Below, in pieces: positions 39,912-48,786 of a stretch of DNA of 64,000 nucleotides. Below the pieces are notes generated by a model, which made no database searches, was not told where the DNA came from, and saw only the letters and a program-made list of their open reading frames with translations. Origin of the DNA: Salinarimonas sp052380005 (GTDB taxonomy: Bacteria; Pseudomonadota; Alphaproteobacteria; Rhizobiales; Beijerinckiaceae); NCBI GenBank assembly GCA_052380005.1, contig JBQTCJ010000004.1; one strand, 5' to 3'. The stretch's first letter is position 1; each line of letters opens with the position of its first letter. A program made the translations under genes and the position numbers.

Positions 39912-41336
39912 GTGCCGCGCCTGCTGCTCCGCGCCGTCTTCTCCGCTGCGCTCCTGCTCCTCCCGCCGCTCTCGGGCGCGGTCGCGCAGGACCGCGCCGT
40001 CCCCGACGGCCCCGCACAGATCCAGCTCTCCTTCGCCCCCCTCGTCCGCGACGCCGCGCCCGCCGTCGTCAACGTCTACGGCGAGAGCCGCGAGCGGGCG
40101 CCGTCGGATCCGCGCGAGGAGTTCTTCCGGCGCTTCTTCGGGGACGAGGCGTTCGGCGGCAATCCCTTCGGCGGCATGCCGCAGGAGCGCGTGCAGCGCT
40201 CGCTCGGCTCGGGCGTGATCGTCAGCGCCGACGGCCTCGTCGTCACCAACAACCACGTGATCGAGGGCATGGACGCGGTGCGTGTCGCCCTCGTCGACCG
40301 GCGCGAGCTCGACGCCGAGATCGTGCTGCGCGACCCGCGCACCGACCTCGCGGTGCTGCGCATCGACAGCGACGAGCGCTTCCCCGCGATCCCGCTCGGG
40401 GACGACGCGACGCTCGAGGTCGGCGACCTCGTGCTCGCCATCGGCAACCCGTTCGGCGTCGGGCAGACGGTGACGCAGGGCATCGTCTCGGCGCTGGCGC
40501 GCACGCAGGTGGGCATCACCGACTACCAATTCTTCATCCAGACGGACGCGGCGATCAACCCCGGCAATTCAGGGGGCGCTCTGCTCGACATGTCGGGCCG
40601 GCTGGTGGGCATCAACACCGCGATCTTCTCGCGCTCCGGCGGCTCGCACGGCATCGGCTTCGCGATCCCCGCGAGCATGGTGCGCGCGGTCGTGGCGAGC
40701 GCGGAGGACGGGGCGGACCGCGTCCAGCGGCCCTGGCTCGGCGCGAGCCTCCAGGCGCTCACGCCCGATCTCGCCGAGGGCGTGGGCCTGCTGCGCCCCG
40801 TCGGCGCGCTCGTGACCGATGTCCACCCCCGCGGGCCCGCCGCCGAGGCGGGGCTCTCCCGCGGCGACGTGATCCTCGGCATCGACGGCCGGGACATCGC
40901 CGACACGGAGGCGTTCGGCTACCGCTTCGCGCTCGCGGGCGTCGGCGGCGAGAGCGTGCTGCGCGTCCTGCGCCGCGGCGGCGAGACGGAGCTGCGCGTG
41001 CGCCTGATCCCGCCGCCGGAGGATCCGCCGCGCGATCCCGTGCGCATCGAGGCGCGCTCGCCCCTCGACGGCGCCTTGGTCGTCAACCTCTCGCCCGCCG
41101 TCGCCGACGCGATGCGCATCCTGCAGGTGGTAGGGAACGTCGTCGTCGAGGAGGTCCCGCCCCGGTCGCTCGCCGCCCGCTACGGCTTGCGCCCCGGCGA
41201 CGCGCTCCTAGAGATCAATCGCATGCGCATCGAGACGAGCCGCGACGTCGAGCGCGCGCTGGCCCGCGGGCGCGGCGCCTGGGAGCTGACGATCCACCGA
41301 GACGGGCGCACGATCACGACCGTGCTGCGGGGGTGA
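39912..41336 (+). CDS. DegP/DegQ-type periplasmic serine protease
   Basis: GTG 39912 gives 474 aa and a clean signal peptide (RLLLRAVFSAALLLLPPLSG, cleavage after AVA near residue 25); the earlier GTG at 39840 would bury it. The trypsin-like domain has the triad H115 (NNHVIEG), D145 (RTDLAVL) and S220 (NPGNSGG). Two PDZ domains follow, about residues 265-360 (RGPAAEAGLSRGDVILGIDG) and 385-470 (SLAARYGLRPGDALLEINR). It would degrade or refold damaged envelope proteins. It is downstream of ilvN but likely has its own expression. Confidence 0.94.
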   Translation: MPRLLLRAVFSAALLLLPPLSGAVAQDRAVPDGPAQIQLSFAPLVRDAAPAVVNVYGESRERAPSDPREEFFRRFFGDEAFGGNPFGGMPQERVQRSLGSGVIVSADGLVVTNNHVIEGMDAVRVALVDRRELDAEIVLRDPRTDLAVLRIDSDERFPAIPLGDDATLEVGDLVLAIGNPFGVGQTVTQGIVSALARTQVGITDYQFFIQTDAAINPGNSGGALLDMSGRLVGINTAIFSRSGGSHGIGFAIPASMVRAVVASAEDGADRVQRPWLGASLQALTPDLAEGVGLLRPVGALVTDVHPRGPAAEAGLSRGDVILGIDGRDIADTEAFGYRFALAGVGGESVLRVLRRGGETELRVRLIPPPEDPPRDPVRIEARSPLDGALVVNLSPAVADAMRILQVVGNVVVEEVPPRSLAARYGLRPGDALLEINRMRIETSRDVERALARGRGAWELTIHRDGRTITTVLRG

Positions 41337-41463
41337 GATGCGCCGGACCGGCTGCGCGCGGCGGCGCCGCAGTCCGCGCTCGACACGCTTGAGCCCACCC
41401 GCCGCAGCGTCTAGCTAGGAGCGCCGCTCCCGATCGCGGCGCTCCATCCCGTGGACGGTCCCG

Positions 41464-42261
41464 GTGCCTCCCCTCCCCCTCTCGATCTTCCTCATCGTCA
41501 AGGACGAGGCCGACCGGATCGGCGCCACGCTCGACGCCGTCGCGGGCCTCTCGGACGACGTGGTCGTCGTCGATTCGGGCTCGACGGACGGCACGCAGGC
41601 GATCGCCGAGGCCAGAGGCGGGCGGGTGATCCACCACGATTTCGACGGATACGGGCCGCAGAAGCGCTTCGCCGAGGACCAGTGCCGCCACCCCTGGCTC
41701 CTCAACCTCGACGCGGACGAGGTCGTGCCGGCGGAAATGGTCGCGCACATCCGCGCGCTGTTCGACAACGGCGCGCCGGAGAAGGACGCCTACACGACGC
41801 GCATCGCCGAGGTCTTCCCCGGCGAGGAGGACGTGCACCCCCTCGCCTACGCGCTCGCACCGGTGCGGCTCTACCGGCGCGACAAGGGCCGCTACTCGGC
41901 CTCCATCGTGCACGACCGGGTCGACCTCGCGCCCGGCGCGCGGATCGGCGCGCTGAAGGGCACGATCCGGCATCGCTCGGTGCGCTCGCTGGGCGACCAG
42001 ATCGCCAAGCTCAACGCCTATTCCGACCGCCAGGCGGACGATCTCGAGGCGCGCGGCGCGACGATCCCGACCTGGCGCGTCCTCGTCGAGTTCCCGGCCG
42101 CCTTCCTCAAGGCCTATGTCGGTCGGCGCCACGCGGTACGCGGGATCTACGGCTTCCTCACGGCGATGAACTACGCCATCGCGCGCCATCTGCGCATCGC
42201 CAAGCACATCGAGCGCCGCCGGCTCGGCGAGCGCCGGGAGAAGGCGCGCGACCATGGCTGA
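41464..42261 (+). CDS. Family 2 glycosyltransferase (LgtF/WaaE-like)
   Basis: The start GTG 41464 gives 265 aa. The GT-A fold is visible: LSIFLIVKDEADRIGATLD, VVVVDSGSTDGT and the metal-binding LNLDADEVV. Later RLYRRDKGRYS and SVRSLGDQIAKLNAYSDRQA fit the LPS-core beta-1,4-glucosyltransferase subgroup. It probably adds a sugar to lipopolysaccharide core or a related surface glycan from the cytoplasmic side. It overlaps the start of the next gene by 8 bases, although that gene is an amino-acid exporter, so the coupling may only be positional. Confidence 0.9.
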   Translation: MPPLPLSIFLIVKDEADRIGATLDAVAGLSDDVVVVDSGSTDGTQAIAEARGGRVIHHDFDGYGPQKRFAEDQCRHPWLLNLDADEVVPAEMVAHIRALFDNGAPEKDAYTTRIAEVFPGEEDVHPLAYALAPVRLYRRDKGRYSASIVHDRVDLAPGARIGALKGTIRHRSVRSLGDQIAKLNAYSDRQADDLEARGATIPTWRVLVEFPAAFLKAYVGRRHAVRGIYGFLTAMNYAIARHLRIAKHIERRRLGERREKARDHG

Positions 42262-43000
42262 TGCCGAGGCGCCGGCGCCCGCGTCGGCCGTCCCCACGCA
42301 CCGCCTCGTGCTGCGCGGCGTGCGCGACGCGCTCGTTCTCCCCGCCTGGGTCGTCGGCTTCGCGCTCGTCGGCGTGGGCAGCCTCGCGCAGGACGTGGGC
42401 CATCCGCTGGGAGCCGCGATGCTCTCGACGCTGCTGATCTGGGCGGGTCCGGCCCAGGTCGTGTTCTACGGCTCGCTCGCCGCGGGAGTCGCGCTGCCGC
42501 TCATCGCCGCGGCGATCTGCCTGTCCTCGATCCGCTTCCTGCCGATGACGATCGCGCTGATGCCGCTCCTGCGACGGCCGGGCCAGGGCCTCCTGGCTCA
42601 GATCGCCATCGCCCACTACATCGCGGTCACGGTCTGGGTCGAGAGCCTGCGGCGGCTGCCGCGCATGCCGGCCGAGGAACGCCTGCCCTACTATCTCGGC
42701 TTCGCCAACGCCTGCGTCCTCACGACGACGGCGCTCACCGGGGTCGGCTGGTTCCTGTCGGGAACGCTCCCCGCGCCGCTCGCCTCGGGCCTTCTGTTCA
42801 TCACGCCGATCTACTTCACCCTCGCGCTGGCCGCCGGCGCGCGCACGGCGGTCGACGTCACCGCGATCGTGCTCGGCTTCCTGCTCGCGCCGGCCTTCGG
42901 CTACCTCGTCGGCCGCGACTTCGATCTGCTGCTGACCGGGCTCGTCGGCGGCACGATCGCCTACCTCGTCGGGCGCGCGCGTCGGAGGCGTGGCGCATGA
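42254..43000 (+). CDS. azlC: AzlC-family branched-chain amino acid exporter, large subunit
   Basis: The 248-aa membrane protein has about six to seven hydrophobic segments and the family pattern SLAQDVGHPLGAAMLSTLLI, WAGPAQVVFYGSLAAG and SIRFLPMTIALMPLLR. AzlC works with AzlD to export branched-chain amino acids or analogues. The stop overlaps the azlD ATG (ATGA at 42997-43000). With acetolactate synthase 3 kb upstream, an overflow-export role is plausible, though not proven. Confidence 0.92.
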   Translation: MADAEAPAPASAVPTHRLVLRGVRDALVLPAWVVGFALVGVGSLAQDVGHPLGAAMLSTLLIWAGPAQVVFYGSLAAGVALPLIAAAICLSSIRFLPMTIALMPLLRRPGQGLLAQIAIAHYIAVTVWVESLRRLPRMPAEERLPYYLGFANACVLTTTALTGVGWFLSGTLPAPLASGLLFITPIYFTLALAAGARTAVDVTAIVLGFLLAPAFGYLVGRDFDLLLTGLVGGTIAYLVGRARRRRGA

Positions 43001-43362
43001 GCGGGCTCGAGGCCATCGTCGGCGCCGGGCTCGCCCCGTACCTCGCGCTGATCCTCTTCGGCTTCCTCCCGAGCGAGGTCTGGCGCGTGCTCGGCGTCGT
43101 GCTCTCGCGGGGGCTCGACGAGAACTCGGAGGTCCTCGTCTTCGTGCGGGCGGTGGCGACGACTCTGCTGGCCGCCGTGGTGGCGAAGCTCCTCGTCTTC
43201 CCGAGCGGTGCGCTCGCGCTCGTGCCGATCGGCGCCCGCCTCGGCGCGGTCGCCTTCGGGCTCGTCGCCTTCTATCTCGCGCGCCGCTCCCTCCTGGTCG
43301 GAGTCCTCGCCGGCGAGGCATTCCTCGTCACGGCCGCGACGATCGCGCTCGACTGGTCCTGA
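42997..43362 (+). CDS. azlD: AzlD-family exporter, small subunit
   Basis: This 121-aa protein has four hydrophobic segments (for example PYLALILFGFLPSEVWRVLG and VFVRAVATTLLAAVVAKLLV) and starts in the ATGA overlap with azlC. The pairing and size are diagnostic of AzlD, the obligate partner of AzlC. The following 190 bases before the next gene are non-coding with no clear terminator. Confidence 0.9.
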   Translation: MSGLEAIVGAGLAPYLALILFGFLPSEVWRVLGVVLSRGLDENSEVLVFVRAVATTLLAAVVAKLLVFPSGALALVPIGARLGAVAFGLVAFYLARRSLLVGVLAGEAFLVTAATIALDWS

Positions 43363-43552
43363 GGCGTCGAGCGGGTCCGGTTTCACGCCACGAAATTGCC
43401 GACGGAACGGTTCGAGGCATCCGGATCTTTCGCGGATGTGCACCGTTGAGCAAGAGCGCCGAACTTTCGCCAAACGGCAAAGGTGGAATGAGCGCCCCAT
43501 CATCGGAGGTCGGCGTCCAGAGAGGACCGAACCGTCGCCAGAGGAGAGTTCG

Positions 43553-44023
43553 ATGGAACACAAGCGTGTTGAACAGCTCCGTAGCGTTGCCGATGTTGCG
43601 TACCAGCCTCCCAAGGAGGTCCTGACCCGCCGCGAGCGTCTGGAGCGCTGGGTCGAGCTGCTGGAGGCGGACCCCCGCCGCCGGCTCTACTCGCTGGGCG
43701 ATATCGAGTTCCAGCCCCGCGACACGCGCCACCTGATGCGCGCCGACGACTCCCCCCTGACGGTCGCCTACGACGACCCGATCCTGCGCGGGCAGGGACT
43801 CGAGAGCGACCGTCTGGGCGACGGCGTCGCCTTCTTCGGCCTGTCCGAGGGCGATGCGCACCGCATCCTGTGCTCGTGCCTGAACGGCCGGACGATGGAG
43901 GCCTCCACCGCGGCCAGACGCGTGCGGGCCTCGGTCAACCAGCGCAGCCAGCGACTGCTCGCGCTCGGCATCACCTCCGGCCTCGTGCTGGCGGTGCCGG
44001 CCATGGCGATGCTCGTCGGCTGA
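43553..44023 (+). CDS. Unknown 156-aa protein with C-terminal membrane anchor
   Basis: ATG 43553 follows GAGGAGAG. The soluble part has RRERLERWVELLEADPRRRL (residues about 25-45) and an FGLSEGDAHRILCSCLNGRT segment. The last 20 residues (LLALGITSGLVLAVPAMAML) are a single hydrophobic helix, so the protein is probably tail-anchored with its N-terminus in the cytoplasm. No family that I can name. It has its own ribosome binding site and a downstream hairpin. Confidence 0.75.
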   Translation: MEHKRVEQLRSVADVAYQPPKEVLTRRERLERWVELLEADPRRRLYSLGDIEFQPRDTRHLMRADDSPLTVAYDDPILRGQGLESDRLGDGVAFFGLSEGDAHRILCSCLNGRTMEASTAARRVRASVNQRSQRLLALGITSGLVLAVPAMAMLVG

Positions 44024-44046
44024 GGCGGCAATGCGCCCCCGACCAC

Positions 44047-44078
44047 CGGGACGCCGACGCGCCCGCGCCGGCGTCCCG
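44047..44078 (+). terminator. Hairpin after the 43553-44023 gene
   Basis: CGGGACGCCG (44047-44056) pairs perfectly with CGGCGTCCCG (44069-44078), with a 12-nt loop. No T-tract follows, so it may act as an RNA-stabilising or Rho-linked end rather than a strong terminator. Confidence 0.5.
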
Positions 44079-44238
44079 TACCCGTGGGCGCGCCTCGTCG
44101 CGCGTGGTCGAGCCTGAAGCGTTTCAATTTCGCCGGCCGCCCCGGGCTGAAACCTGCACGCGCCCTCTTGCGCGCGCGCGCGGGCCGTGATCCCTTCCGC
44201 TCGCACCGACCCGGAAGACCATCCCAGGAGAGCGGCCG

Positions 44239-45135
44239 TTGGAAGCTTTGTTCATCGGGCAGGCCTACATCGACGTCACCTTCGTCACGGACCACCTGCC
44301 GACGGGCGACGAGAAGACGGTGGCGCAGGACTACGCCATCTCCTTCGGCGGCAACGCCGTCTCCGCCGCCTTCTGCTGCGCCAAGCTCGGAATAGCGCCC
44401 GACCTCCTCGCCACCGTCGCGGACGATTGGCTGGGGCGGATGTTCATCGACATGGCCGCGCGCTACGGCATCAGCGTCCATCACCGCAAGGTGCGCGAGA
44501 GCTCGCTCTCCTTCATCATGCCCAAGGGCGGCAAGCGCGCGATCGTGCGCTGCCGCGACGACGACTTCCTGCACCCCTTCCCGCCGCTGAACCTGTCCGG
44601 CTGCCGCGCGCTACACCTCGACGGCCACCAGCCGGACGCGGCGCTCCACTATGCGCGCACCTGCCGTGAGGCGGGCATCCTCACCTCGCTCGACGGCGGC
44701 GGCCTGCGCACGAACACGCACGAGCTCCTGGGCTTCATCGACGTCGCTGTCGTGGCCGAGCGCCTGTGCGAGCAGATGAGCCTCTCCCCGGGCGAGATGC
44801 TCGACTATCTCAAGAGCCGCGGGGTGCGCGTGGGCGGCGTCACCATGGGCGAGCGGGGCATGGTCTGGTACGACGAGACCGGCGAGGCGCGCCACATGCC
44901 CTCGCTCGCCATCCCGAGCGAGATGGTGGTCGACACCAACGGCGCCGGCGACATCTTCCACGGCGCCTACGTCTGGGCCCACCTGGCGAACCCGAGCGGC
45001 TCCTGGGCCGACCACTTCGCCTTCGCCCGCGGCGCGTCCACCCACGCCATCCAGCGGCTCGGCAACGAGGCGAGCCTGCCGACGCGGGAGGACGTCGAGG
45101 CCGCGATGACGCGCTTCCCGGAGCGCGCCGCCTGA
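44239..45135 (+). CDS. PfkB-family carbohydrate kinase
   Basis: The likely start is TTG 44239, with CAGGAG 8 bases upstream; 298 aa result. The first PfkB signature is ISFGGNAVSAAFCCAKLG and the second VDTNGAGDIFHGAY, with the catalytic Asp in GAGD. The sequence between, including RESSLSFIMPKGGKRAIVR, does not clearly match ribokinase or fructokinase, so the substrate is open (ribose, fructose, a deoxy-ketohexonate or a nucleoside). It is a single-gene unit followed by an intergenic palindrome. Confidence 0.88.
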   Translation: MEALFIGQAYIDVTFVTDHLPTGDEKTVAQDYAISFGGNAVSAAFCCAKLGIAPDLLATVADDWLGRMFIDMAARYGISVHHRKVRESSLSFIMPKGGKRAIVRCRDDDFLHPFPPLNLSGCRALHLDGHQPDAALHYARTCREAGILTSLDGGGLRTNTHELLGFIDVAVVAERLCEQMSLSPGEMLDYLKSRGVRVGGVTMGERGMVWYDETGEARHMPSLAIPSEMVVDTNGAGDIFHGAYVWAHLANPSGSWADHFAFARGASTHAIQRLGNEASLPTREDVEAAMTRFPERAA

Positions 45136-45166
45136 GGTGGGCCTGCGGCGACGACGGCCGAGGGCG

Positions 45167-45193
45167 CTCTCCTCCCCGTCTGGAGAAGGAGAG
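45167..45193. repeat. Intergenic palindrome copy
   Basis: CTCTCCT (45167-45173) and AGGAGAG (45187-45193) form an inverted repeat with internal CCCC/GG content similar to the palindromes at 3820-3840 and 38437-38582. It lies between convergent genes and may act as a bidirectional transcript end. Confidence 0.5.
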
Positions 45194-45229
45194 GGTCGGC
45201 CGCCCCCGTTCGGTTCGTGCGACGGTCCG

Positions 45230-45517
45230 TCAGCAGACGGCGGCCAGATGCGGTGCGCCGTAGGCACGCTCCTCGAGCGCGGCGAGGTGACGCTCGTAGG
45301 GGGCCGCCGCGGCGGCGTGGCGGGCATCGAGGTCGCGGGCGATCTCGGCCTTCACCGGCTCCGGTCCGTCCCAGAGCGCCAGGCGCTCCCTGGCCGAGGT
45401 GTGTGCGAAGGCGAGATCGGCCAGGATCGCGAGCGTCTCCTGGACGGCGGGCAGCAGGTCGTGCGGATCGGCGTGCGCGGCGGGCTCGGGCCTGCGGGCG
45501 GCGAATGCATGCGGCAT
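45230..45517 (-). CDS. Unknown 95-aa helical protein
   Basis: ATG 45517 gives a helical protein rich in Ala, Glu and His (LPAVQETLAILADLAFAHTS, then ERHLAALEERAYG). Its initial frame extends upstream without features. No family recognised. It is divergent from the SDR gene at 45680, with 162 bases between. Confidence 0.6.
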   Translation of the reverse strand: MPHAFAARRPEPAAHADPHDLLPAVQETLAILADLAFAHTSARERLALWDGPEPVKAEIARDLDARHAAAAAPYERHLAALEERAYGAPHLAAVC

Positions 45518-45679
45518 GACGGAGCGTCCTTCCGATTTCCGGATTTGGCCCCCGTCGCGCACGTGCCTCGCCGTCTGATGCGGCGATGACGCTGGCTCCC
45601 CACATTCGGCCGTGTGAATGTGGTGGATCGAAGGCAGCGCGGCCTTGCCGGGCCCGCCGCACGCCCTTCTTCCACAGCG

Positions 45680-46405
45680 ATGAACGCACCCCCCCCCGCC
45701 CCGGCCGTCCCCCCCGGCGCAGCGATCGTCGTCGGCGCGTCCGGCGGGATCGGCGCCGCGCTCGCGGACGCGCTCGCGGCCGACGGCCGCTTCGCCCCCG
45801 TGCTGCGCGCCTCCCGCGCCGGCGAGCCACCCCTCGACGTCACCGACGAGGCGACGATCGCCGCCTACGCCGCGGACCTCGAGACGCGGCTCGCGGGCGC
45901 GCCGCTCACGCTCGTGATCGACGCGACCGGCCTTCTGCACGACGCGCGGATTCGTCCCGAGCGGTCCTGGCGAGACATCGAGCCCGAGGCGATGGCGCGG
46001 AGCTTCGCCGTCAACGCGATCGGCCCGGCGCTCCTCCTGAAGCACCTCGCGCCACGCCTCGCGGACGACGGCAAGGCGACCTTCGCGACGCTGTCCGCCA
46101 AGGTCGGCTCGATCGGGGACAATCGCCTGGGCGGCTGGTACGCCTACCGCGCGTCCAAGGCCGCGCTCAACCAGATCGTCCGAACCGCGGCGATCGAGCT
46201 CGCCCGCCGCCGGCCGCAGGCGCTGTGCGTGGCGGTGCATCCTGGGACGGTCGACACCCGGCTGACCGCACCCTTCGCCAAGGCCGGCCTCGCCGTGGCG
46301 ACGCCCGCGGCGGCCGCGGCACGCCTGCTCGCGGTGCTCGACGGGCTCGCGCCACGCGCAACCGGCGGCTTCTACGACTACCGCGGCGAGCCGCTCCCGT
46401 GGTGA
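45680..46405 (+). CDS. SDR-family oxidoreductase (CsgA/C-factor-like)
   Basis: ATG 45680 gives 241 aa. The nucleotide-binding motif is VVGASGGIGAALADAL; the active site has Tyr and Lys in YAYRASKAALNQ, and VHPGTVDTRLTAPF follows, which is characteristic of the CsgA/C-factor group of SDRs. The usual NNAG is replaced by DATG. Function is probably a dehydrogenase of unknown substrate. There is a run of C residues (45690-45696) after the start, which could be prone to slippage. Confidence 0.9.
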   Translation: MNAPPPAPAVPPGAAIVVGASGGIGAALADALAADGRFAPVLRASRAGEPPLDVTDEATIAAYAADLETRLAGAPLTLVIDATGLLHDARIRPERSWRDIEPEAMARSFAVNAIGPALLLKHLAPRLADDGKATFATLSAKVGSIGDNRLGGWYAYRASKAALNQIVRTAAIELARRRPQALCVAVHPGTVDTRLTAPFAKAGLAVATPAAAAARLLAVLDGLAPRATGGFYDYRGEPLPW

Positions 46406-46509
46406 GAGAGGCTCCGAGCGACATCGTGACCGATCGCCGCAGCCGCGCTTGCCGCAAGCGTCTCCGCGCCTAGCTCGGAAGAGTGCCAGCCGACATCCGG
46501 AGCCCTCCC

Positions 46510-46926
46510 ATGCGCGCCCTCCTCGTCGCCCTGACGCTGCTGCTCGCCAGCGCCGCTCTGCCTACCGCGGGCGTCCGTGCCGACGAGGCGGCGGCGCGAT
46601 CCGTCATCGAGGCGCAGCTGCGCGCCTTCCTCGCGGACGACGGCGTGCAGGCCTATTCCTACGCCGCGCCCGGCATCAAGCGCATCTTCCCGAGCGAGGA
46701 CCGGTTCATGGCCATGGTGCGCCAGGGCTACCCGCCGATCTACCGCCCGCGCGACTTCAGCTTCGACGGCTACCGCGAGACGCCCGCCGGCCCGATCCAG
46801 GAGGTGACGATCATCGACCAGGCGGGAGTCGCCTGGCGGGCGATCTACTCCCTCGAGCAGCAGCCCGACGGCAGCTGGAAGATCTCCGGCTGCCAGCTCC
46901 TGCGCCTCCCCGGCGTCAGCGCCTGA
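46510..46926 (+). CDS. DUF4864-family secreted protein
   Basis: This 138-aa protein has a signal peptide (RALLVALTLLLASAALPTAG, cleavage near VRA) and a mature NTF2-like domain with VIEAQLRAFLADDGVQAYSY, AAPGIKRIFPSEDRFMAMV and a C-terminal DGSWKISGCQLLRL. This is the DUF4864 pattern of short periplasmic or lipoprotein-like proteins. Function unknown. It is convergent with the M24-like gene, with 7 bases between the stops. Confidence 0.85.
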   Translation: MRALLVALTLLLASAALPTAGVRADEAAARSVIEAQLRAFLADDGVQAYSYAAPGIKRIFPSEDRFMAMVRQGYPPIYRPRDFSFDGYRETPAGPIQEVTIIDQAGVAWRAIYSLEQQPDGSWKISGCQLLRLPGVSA

Positions 46927-46933
46927 GCGACGC

Positions 46934-48100
46934 TCAGGCGCGCACGAGCGCGAGGGACGCCGCGGACAGCGGCTCGGCGCCCCGCTCGCCGACGAGCGAG
47001 GTGCGGCCGAGCGTCATCGCGAGCCCCGCCGCCTCGTCGAACAGGATCATGTGCGCGAAGAACACGTTGCCCGGTCGCGCCTCGTAGGACTGCCCCTCGT
47101 AGAGCATCGGCCAGTCCATCCAGCTCGGCGCGAAGGTCGTCCCGAGGCAATAGCCGCAGGCGTTGAGCCGCGCGTGGCCGAAGCCGGCGGCGTCGAGCAC
47201 GCGCGCGTGCGCGTCGAAGGCCTCGCCGATCGGCCGTCCGGGGCGCAGCGCCTCCTCGGTGGCGAGCAGCGCGTCGTGCGCCGCCGCGTGCATCGCCGAC
47301 ACGCGCGGGTCGAGGCGGCCGACGACGAAGGTGCGCATCATCGCCGCGTGATAGTGCCGGTAGACGCCCGCGTGCTCGAGGGTGAGCAGGTCGTCGTCCG
47401 CAAGGGTGCGACGGCCGGTGTAGTAGCGGCACATCAGGGCTCCGGGCCCCGAGCCGATGATGAACTCGTTCGCCGGATCGTCGCCGCCCCCGCGCGCGAT
47501 CGCACCGTGCATGTCGGCGAGAATGTCGCCCTCGAACACGCCCGCCGCCGCCCGCGCCTGTGCCGCCGCGAGCGCCGCGTCGGCGAGCTCCGCCGCCCGG
47601 CGCACGTAGGCGATCTCGGCCGCGCTCTTCACGGCGCGCAGGCGCGAGACGAGAAGCGATGCGTCCTCGAGCGCGAAGGCGTCGCCGAGGGCTGCCTCGA
47701 ACCGCTTGCCCTTGGCCGCGGTGAGCCCCCAGGCCTCGTACTCGATGCCGAGCCGCTGGCCCGAGAGGCCGAGCTCCCGCAGGATGTCCGCGAGCTCCGC
47801 CTCGGGCATCGCGCCCTCGCGGTCACGCCAGATCCGCACGTCCTCCACCGTCGAGGTGAACGCCGCCTGCAGCCGGTCCGCGGAGCGGGTGAGGAGCACG
47901 AGGCGGCCGTCGGCGGTCAGCACCATCGCCTGGAAGTGCACGTAGCCGAACGTGTCGTAGCCGGTGAGCCAGTACATGCTCTCCTGGCGGAACATCACGA
48001 GGGCGGAAAGCCCGTCGCGCTCCAGGGCGTCGATCGTCGCGGTGACGCGCGCCTGGAGCTCGGCTGGCGTGAAGTGGACGTGCCGCTGCGACATACCCAT
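46934..48100 (-). CDS. Creatinase-fold (M24 family) protein without metal ligands
   Basis: The 388-aa protein has the creatinase N-terminal domain (FRQESMYWLTGYDTFGYVHF) and a C-terminal pita-bread domain (AVKSAAEIAYVRRAAELADA, then NEFIIGSGPGALMCRYYTG). Aligned with Xaa-Pro peptidases, the five metal ligands appear replaced: E in TLEHAG and A in HAAMMRTF for the two Asp, Y or C in CGYCLG for His, H in FFAHMI and L in MTLGRT for the two Glu. Creatinase itself is metal-free, so this is likely a non-metallo amidinohydrolase or ectoine-hydrolase-like enzyme and not a peptidase. Confidence 0.85.
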   Translation of the reverse strand: MGMSQRHVHFTPAELQARVTATIDALERDGLSALVMFRQESMYWLTGYDTFGYVHFQAMVLTADGRLVLLTRSADRLQAAFTSTVEDVRIWRDREGAMPEAELADILRELGLSGQRLGIEYEAWGLTAAKGKRFEAALGDAFALEDASLLVSRLRAVKSAAEIAYVRRAAELADAALAAAQARAAAGVFEGDILADMHGAIARGGGDDPANEFIIGSGPGALMCRYYTGRRTLADDDLLTLEHAGVYRHYHAAMMRTFVVGRLDPRVSAMHAAAHDALLATEEALRPGRPIGEAFDAHARVLDAAGFGHARLNACGYCLGTTFAPSWMDWPMLYEGQSYEARPGNVFFAHMILFDEAAGLAMTLGRTSLVGERGAEPLSAASLALVRA

Positions 48101-48318
48101 GATCCCTCCGCACTCCGTCGATCGCGCCCCACGCTAGCGCGGCGCCACGCCGGGCGGAAGGCCGAGGGACAGCCGCGTGCGCAAAGACGCTCCCGGGCTT
48201 GGCCATTAAGACGATACTCCATGGTGCGCATGGGGAATAGTCTCGCTGCCGAGCTCGGGTCGTGTCATCCTCTGTCCGGACGTCGCGGCTTGGCGCGTCG
48301 GGCAGGGAGGGCACCCAC

Positions 48319-48771
48319 GTGAAGACTACACTCATCGCCGGCGTCATCGCCGCCGCGGTCGTCGGCGGAGCGGTCGCGCAGGACTTCAGCCGCAACCCCG
48401 CTTTCGGGACCTACCGCCTCGGGGCCGGGTTCACGCCGGACCCCTACACGATCAATGTCCGCGCGGGCGGGCAGCGCAATGCGGGCGCGCTGGGCAGCGG
48501 CTGCGCCGGATCGATCGCGAACTCTCCCGACGTGCGCTTGCACTACCAGTCGGGCTCGTTCCCGCTCAGCTTCCGTGTCCGCTCCGGTTCGGACACGACG
48601 CTCGTCATCAACGACCCGAGCGGGCGTTGGTACTGCGACGACGACGGTGCCGGCGGCCTCGACCCGCTCGTGCGCTTCGACAGCCCGCAGAGCGGGCAGT
48701 ACGATGTCTGGATCGGCCACTACGAAGGAGGGAGCGGCATCCGCGCCCGCCTCGAGATCACCGAATACTGA
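48319..48771 (+). CDS. Secreted protein, tandem paralogue 1
   Basis: GTG 48319 gives 150 aa with signal peptide KTTLIAGVIAAAVVGGAVAQ. The mature part has GAGFTPDPYT, a Cys in GSGCAGSIANSPDV, DTTLVINDPSGRWYCDDD and SGQYDVWIGHYEGG. The pattern of a short beta-sandwich with acidic loops suggests a PPC-like or calcium-binding periplasmic domain. The two cysteines could form a disulfide. The adjacent gene encodes a clear paralogue, 15 bases downstream, so the two are probably one operon. Confidence 0.8.
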   Translation: MKTTLIAGVIAAAVVGGAVAQDFSRNPAFGTYRLGAGFTPDPYTINVRAGGQRNAGALGSGCAGSIANSPDVRLHYQSGSFPLSFRVRSGSDTTLVINDPSGRWYCDDDGAGGLDPLVRFDSPQSGQYDVWIGHYEGGSGIRARLEITEY

Positions 48772-48786
48772 ACCGGTGGACGCGAC

